Below, piece by piece: positions 60,448-64,000 of a stretch of 64,000 nt of DNA; within the stretch, counting starts at the first letter, position 1; the number at the start of each line of letters is the position of its first letter. This DNA comes from an uncultured bacterium (GTDB taxonomy: Bacteria; Bacteroidota; Bacteroidia; Chitinophagales; Chitinophagaceae). The translations under genes were made by a program, and so were the position numbers. The stretch covers positions 62,001 to 126,000 of the forward strand of contig CAIKEH010000055.1 of assembly GCA_903826405.1 (NCBI GenBank), written 5' to 3'. The notes under the pieces are model-generated. The model did no database searches. It had not been told where the DNA came from and saw only the letters and a list, made by a program, of their open reading frames with translations.

Positions 60448-61674
60448 ATGAAGAAGAACGCCGTTTTCAGCCTGCTGGTCATCGTAGCTGCACTGGGAAA
60501 TTTTGTTGACATGTACGACTTGCTCCTCTTCACCATCCTGAAGAAGGAGAGTATGATGTCTTTGGGGAGTTCGGATGCGACATTGTTGACCGACAGTTCT
60601 GCGGTCCTGAACGCACAGATGATCGGCCTGTTGATCGGGGGCATCATTTGGGGCATTTTGGGTGACAAGCGGGGAAGGCTGAGTGTGCTTTTCGGCTCCA
60701 TAACACTCTATTCCATCGCTAATTTCATGAATGGATATGTCCGAAACATCGATGAATACATGCTTTGCAGATTCATCGCGGGTATCGGCCTGGCGGGTGA
60801 ATTAGGCGCAGGGGTCACGCTGGTTTCTGAATCCCTGCCCAAGGAAAAAAGGGGTTATGGTGTGGCGCTTGTCGCAGCTATGGGTGGGATCGGAGCTCTG
60901 GGAGCCTTTTTCACTAATGAGATCGTACAGAATTGGAGACTCTGTTACCAGATCGGTGGTGTATTGGGGATCATCCTACTTTTCCTGCGCATGCAGGTAG
61001 TTGAATCCGACATGTTCCGGAAGTTAAAGGATAAACACGTACCTCAAGGTAACCTGCTCATGCTCTTTACGAACAGGCGCCGGACAATAACTTATTTGTA
61101 CAGCATCATGATCGGATTACCTATCTGGCTGGTAACAGGCATCCTCATCAACCAAAGCGACCGTTTCGCAAAGGCCATGTTCTCATCCTCTTCTCTTCAG
61201 TCCGGACGTGCCGCGATGTATTCCTATGCCATGATCGCTATCGGCGACTTCGGTGTGGGATATATTTCCCAACTTCTCAAAAGCAGGAAGAAAGCCATGC
61301 TATTGTATTATGGCGTAACCTCCTTTTTCATATTCCTCTATTTCAGTCCGCTCAATACTGGGGACAATTCCATGTACTTCATTTGTGGCTTCCTGGGGCT
61401 GAGCGGAGGTGCTTGGGCGATCGTCATCATGCTTTGCGCAGAACAATTCGGCACCAACCTGAGGGCAACGGCATCAACAAGCATACCCAATATGATCCGG
61501 GGCTCGCTTCCTCTCATGAACTTCTTCTTCATCCAGATTTTCCAGAAAACCTGGGGATGGGGGATCGTGAAAAGCGGTATGGCACTATCTGTTTTCGTGA
61601 TCGCACTGGCAATGACGGCTCTTTCACAATTGAAGGAAACCTATGGACGGAATATGGATTTCCTGGAGACCTGA
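60448..61674 (+). CDS. MFS transporter, metabolite:proton symporter-like
   Basis: This 408-residue protein has 12 membrane helices: LGNFVDMYDLLLFTILKKE in the first helix, GILGDKRGRLSVLFGSITLYSIANF (motif A), CRFIAGIGLAGELGAGVTLVSESLPKEKRGYG, and EQFGTNLRATASTSIPNMIRGS near the end. The layout is like the sugar/aromatic-acid/citrate symporter groups of the MFS, and the substrate is open. It follows the ACS-type gene by 57 bases, so they may be co-transcribed, but the two proteins are not close paralogs. Confidence 0.88.
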   Translation: MKKNAVFSLLVIVAALGNFVDMYDLLLFTILKKESMMSLGSSDATLLTDSSAVLNAQMIGLLIGGIIWGILGDKRGRLSVLFGSITLYSIANFMNGYVRNIDEYMLCRFIAGIGLAGELGAGVTLVSESLPKEKRGYGVALVAAMGGIGALGAFFTNEIVQNWRLCYQIGGVLGIILLFLRMQVVESDMFRKLKDKHVPQGNLLMLFTNRRRTITYLYSIMIGLPIWLVTGILINQSDRFAKAMFSSSSLQSGRAAMYSYAMIAIGDFGVGYISQLLKSRKKAMLLYYGVTSFFIFLYFSPLNTGDNSMYFICGFLGLSGGAWAIVIMLCAEQFGTNLRATASTSIPNMIRGSLPLMNFFFIQIFQKTWGWGIVKSGMALSVFVIALAMTALSQLKETYGRNMDFLET

Positions 61675-62000
61675 CCCGGGAATCACGTTCTGGGAATGGA
61701 CATTCCCCTTGATCCAGTATTTATATCTCACCCATATTGTTTATTTCGCCTATTTTAGGCTTTCCGGATGAATATGCTTCGGATCTTTCGTGGTAAAATA
61801 CTTTGGTCAACTCCAAGTGGCCCGTCCTATTCATCGAAAGATCTCCTTTTCATATTCATCCAACAATTCGAACCTCTCTGCCATAATTATCCAAGACAGT
61901 TCATGTTCCTTTCAAAGTGCAGGTGTCCTCTGGATATTGGAGTCATTCATTTGAAATCCGGGAAATCCCAACAACTAACCCCTATTTCAAGGACACGCAT
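61675..62000. other. Intergenic stretch before the TolC gene, with a short palindrome
   Basis: 326 bases. GGGAATGGACATTCCC at 61692-61707, just after the MFS stop, is a perfect 7-base inverted repeat with a 2-base loop. It may be a weak terminator or a protein site. Nothing else was recognised, and no -7 box was found. Confidence 0.4.
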
Positions 62001-63359
62001 ATGAAGTTGAAGATAATAGTAATGTTCCTGTACGTGGTGGCATCATTGCAGATGGTGGCTCAGACCCCACGGCAGGATATTCAACGCCTGATGACCGTTG
62101 CGGAAAGGAATTACCCACTCTTGCGATCCAAGTCATTTGATGTTCTATCCGCTGAAAAACAGGTGGATATCATGAAGAGTTCTGTCATCCCTTCTCTGGA
62201 TGCTGCTTATCAGGTTGGATATGGCACTCACAACGGTATCGCCGGGTTATATAATCCCCAATATCTTATGGCGCTGAGTGCGCCACCTTCTGCAGAGAAT
62301 AGTGCTTCAGGAGTTTTCGGTAGTGCAGCAAGCCTTTTGTTGAACTGGCAACCCGTTACATTCGGACAGCGCAAGTCACAAGTCGATTATGCCCGCGCAG
62401 GAACAGACGTGGCCAGGGCAGATGAGAAGAATGCCATTTTCAACCATCAGGCCAGGGTGATCGATGTATATCTAGATGCATTGACCGCCAACGAAATAGT
62501 CAAGGTAAACGAAGATAACTTGAAGCGCTGTGAAGCCAACCTCACTCAAGTGAGTTCGCTGGTGAACAGCGGCATAAAGCCAGGTGTGGACACTGCTTTG
62601 TTCAAATCTGAACTGTCCAAGGCAAGAGTGGACCTGCTTAATAGCAGGAAATATCAAGACCAGTATCGCATACTTTTGTCACAACTACTGGCCACCGATA
62701 GTGTCATCATTTTCACCGGGAAACCTTTTTTCAACAGCCTTCCATCCTATGGTAATGATACGCAAGGCATTCCACATCCCTTGGTGAGTCTTTATGAATC
62801 GAATGTTGCAGCCGGGATCTCCCACCGGAACATGCTTTCGAAAACGACGATGCCTACACTCGGTTTTTGGGGGAATACTTACGTGAGGGGCTCAGGGCTT
62901 CATTATGATGGTACGATCAAGTCCACCGATGGGCTGGGATTCCAAAGATATAATTACGGTGTCGGACTTCAGTTGAGCATGCCATTACTGCAGGGTCTTC
63001 GAGTGAAGCCTCAACTGGAAAGAGATGAACTGTTGGTGCGTTCGGAGACGGAAAAACTCAATGAAGTGAAGCTGCGACTTAGCAAGCAGCAGGAGATCGC
63101 TGATACATTGTTGAACAATGCATTTGCTGTGGCTAGAGAAAGTCCAATGTTCTTAGAATCCGCTCAGTATTCATACCGTGCGATAGGCTCCCGTTATGGA
63201 TCTGGATTGGCTACCTATGCCGATCTGATCCAGACACAATACACATTGCTCAGGGCGGAAACAGAACAGAAGCTTTATTATATGGCCGTTTGGAAGGCTT
63301 GGTTATACAAAGCAGCAGTAGCAGGAGACCTGAACTTATTCATAAACCGGATCAACTGA
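62001..63359 (+). CDS. TolC-type outer-membrane efflux protein
   Basis: This protein of about 452 residues has a signal peptide ending in MVAQ. It is built of long alpha-helical hairpins typical of TolC: RDIQRLMTVAERNYPLLRSKSFD-type start, NGIAG, SLVNSGIKPGVDTALFKSELSKARVDLLNSR, LKDEV-like LRLSKQQEIADTLLNN, and RYGSGLATYADLIQTQYTLLRAETEQ near the end. It would form the outer-membrane channel of a tripartite efflux system. The RND pump gene begins 7 bases after its stop. The start at 62001 is preferred over 61917 because it begins the signal. Confidence 0.9.
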   Translation: MKLKIIVMFLYVVASLQMVAQTPRQDIQRLMTVAERNYPLLRSKSFDVLSAEKQVDIMKSSVIPSLDAAYQVGYGTHNGIAGLYNPQYLMALSAPPSAENSASGVFGSAASLLLNWQPVTFGQRKSQVDYARAGTDVARADEKNAIFNHQARVIDVYLDALTANEIVKVNEDNLKRCEANLTQVSSLVNSGIKPGVDTALFKSELSKARVDLLNSRKYQDQYRILLSQLLATDSVIIFTGKPFFNSLPSYGNDTQGIPHPLVSLYESNVAAGISHRNMLSKTTMPTLGFWGNTYVRGSGLHYDGTIKSTDGLGFQRYNYGVGLQLSMPLLQGLRVKPQLERDELLVRSETEKLNEVKLRLSKQQEIADTLLNNAFAVARESPMFLESAQYSYRAIGSRYGSGLATYADLIQTQYTLLRAETEQKLYYMAVWKAWLYKAAVAGDLNLFINRIN

Positions 63360-63366
63360 TCATACC

Positions 63367-64000
63367 ATGTTCCTACTTCGTGCCGCCTTAAGGAATCCCA
63401 TCACGGTACTGGTCACCGTTCTGACGGTTTTCTTCTTTTCCTTTCTGGCCATCAAGAAAATGAAGATCGACATCTTCCCTGATCTGGGCATACCCGTCAT
63501 CTATATCGCCCAGCCCTATGGTGGACTTTCTCCTGAGCAGATGGAAGGGTTCATTACAAACTACTATGAGACGATGATGGTTTACGTGTCGGGGGTCAAG
63601 TCCATCGAGTCGAAATCGGTTCAGGGTGTTTCCCTCATTAAAATTCAATTTCAGGAAGGAGTAGACATGAGTGAGGCGATGTCCGAGGTGTTGAGTGATG
63701 TCAACCGTGCAAGAACCTTCATGCCCGTGGGAACTCCGACGCCTTTCCTGCTGCGCTTCGATGCAGGAAGCCTTCCACTAGGAAAGTTGGTATTCAGTTC
63801 CAACACGTATACTCTTGGGGAGATACAAGACATAGCTCTTTTCCGCGTCAGACCCATCTTTGCGACACTTCCGGGTGTTTCCTCACCTCCGCCTTTCGGA
63901 GGTAATCAGAAGACCGTTGTGGTGAATGTGGATCCGGAACGGATCAGAGGATATAATTTATCACCTGATGATGTGGTACAGGAATTGGCCAAAGCGAACA
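63367..64000 (+). CDS. RND efflux transporter permease (partial, C-terminus beyond window)
   Basis: The frame is open from ATG 63367 to the window edge (211 codons). The N-terminus has the first membrane helix (LVTVLTVFFFSFLAIKKMKIDIFPDL) and the typical RND porter entry PVIYIAQPYGGLSPEQMEGFITNYYE, then VSGVKSIESKSVQGVSLIKIQF. The pattern fits the AcrB/CusA/MMPL-type RND permeases. It follows the TolC gene directly, and the membrane-fusion partner presumably lies beyond the window. The substrate (drug, metal or other) cannot be decided from this part. Confidence 0.9.
   Translation, partial: MFLLRAALRNPITVLVTVLTVFFFSFLAIKKMKIDIFPDLGIPVIYIAQPYGGLSPEQMEGFITNYYETMMVYVSGVKSIESKSVQGVSLIKIQFQEGVDMSEAMSEVLSDVNRARTFMPVGTPTPFLLRFDAGSLPLGKLVFSSNTYTLGEIQDIALFRVRPIFATLPGVSSPPPFGGNQKTVVVNVDPERIRGYNLSPDDVVQELAKAN

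Overview
The window looks like chromosomal DNA of a Bacteroidota bacterium, most likely a soil or plant-associated member of the Chitinophagaceae or a close relative. The signs are a type IX secretion C-terminal sorting domain, a TonB receptor with an STN domain next to a DUF4249 lipoprotein, DUF3667 and DUF6150-type proteins, many lipoproteins with a short lipobox, a near absence of Shine-Dalgarno sites, and a few TAnnTTTG -7 promoter boxes. There is one tRNA (Arg, CCT), no rRNA, no CRISPR array and no prophage. The only mobile-element trace is a truncated transposase fragment near 44.3 kb.

Layout. 1-18 kb is mixed housekeeping and envelope genes: a partial Ig-like lipoprotein, a UvrD helicase-nuclease fusion, an SRPBCC protein, a TPR membrane protein, a GMC oxidoreductase with its small Tat-type subunit, tRNA-Arg, a DUF3667 protein, a phosphatase-superfamily enzyme, an exported amidohydrolase, outer-membrane phospholipase A, a cytochrome c lipoprotein, a potassium channel and a flavin amine oxidase. 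18-36 kb is an accessory catabolic region. It holds a Bcr-type exporter, two paralogous large exported glycosidase-like proteins (19.7 and 33.6 kb), a three-gene PSD1 / DUF1501 / cytochrome-LRR operon of the kind common in Planctomycetes, a PEBP protein, an operon of ceramidase-like enzyme, EamA transporter and five-bladed-propeller glycosidase, and an HpcH/HpaI aldolase. 36-42 kb has two DUF1254 lipoproteins behind a membrane-bound AraC regulator, and a sterol desaturase-like hydroxylase.

42-52 kb has a T9SS-secreted protein, a scar with a transposase remnant, and an L-rhamnose operon: fucose/arabinose isomerase-like protein, RhaT, bifunctional rhamnulose-1-phosphate aldolase/lactaldehyde dehydrogenase, RhaI and an FMN lactate oxidase. 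Together these would take rhamnose to DHAP and pyruvate, but no rhamnulokinase is present in the window. 52-59 kb has a repeat-built DUF6150-type protein and a tightly overlapping envelope operon (unknown exported protein, STN-TonB receptor, DUF4249 lipoprotein, plug-like exported protein). 59-64 kb has two MFS transporters, then a TolC-type channel followed by an RND pump that runs off the end.

The strongest leads for undescribed biology are the two glycosidase-like paralogs with shared conserved acids and no CAZy family I can name, the surrounding degradation region without SusC/SusD, and the TonB-DUF4249 operon with its fourth, plug-like member. No cryptic defence or mobile system was seen.
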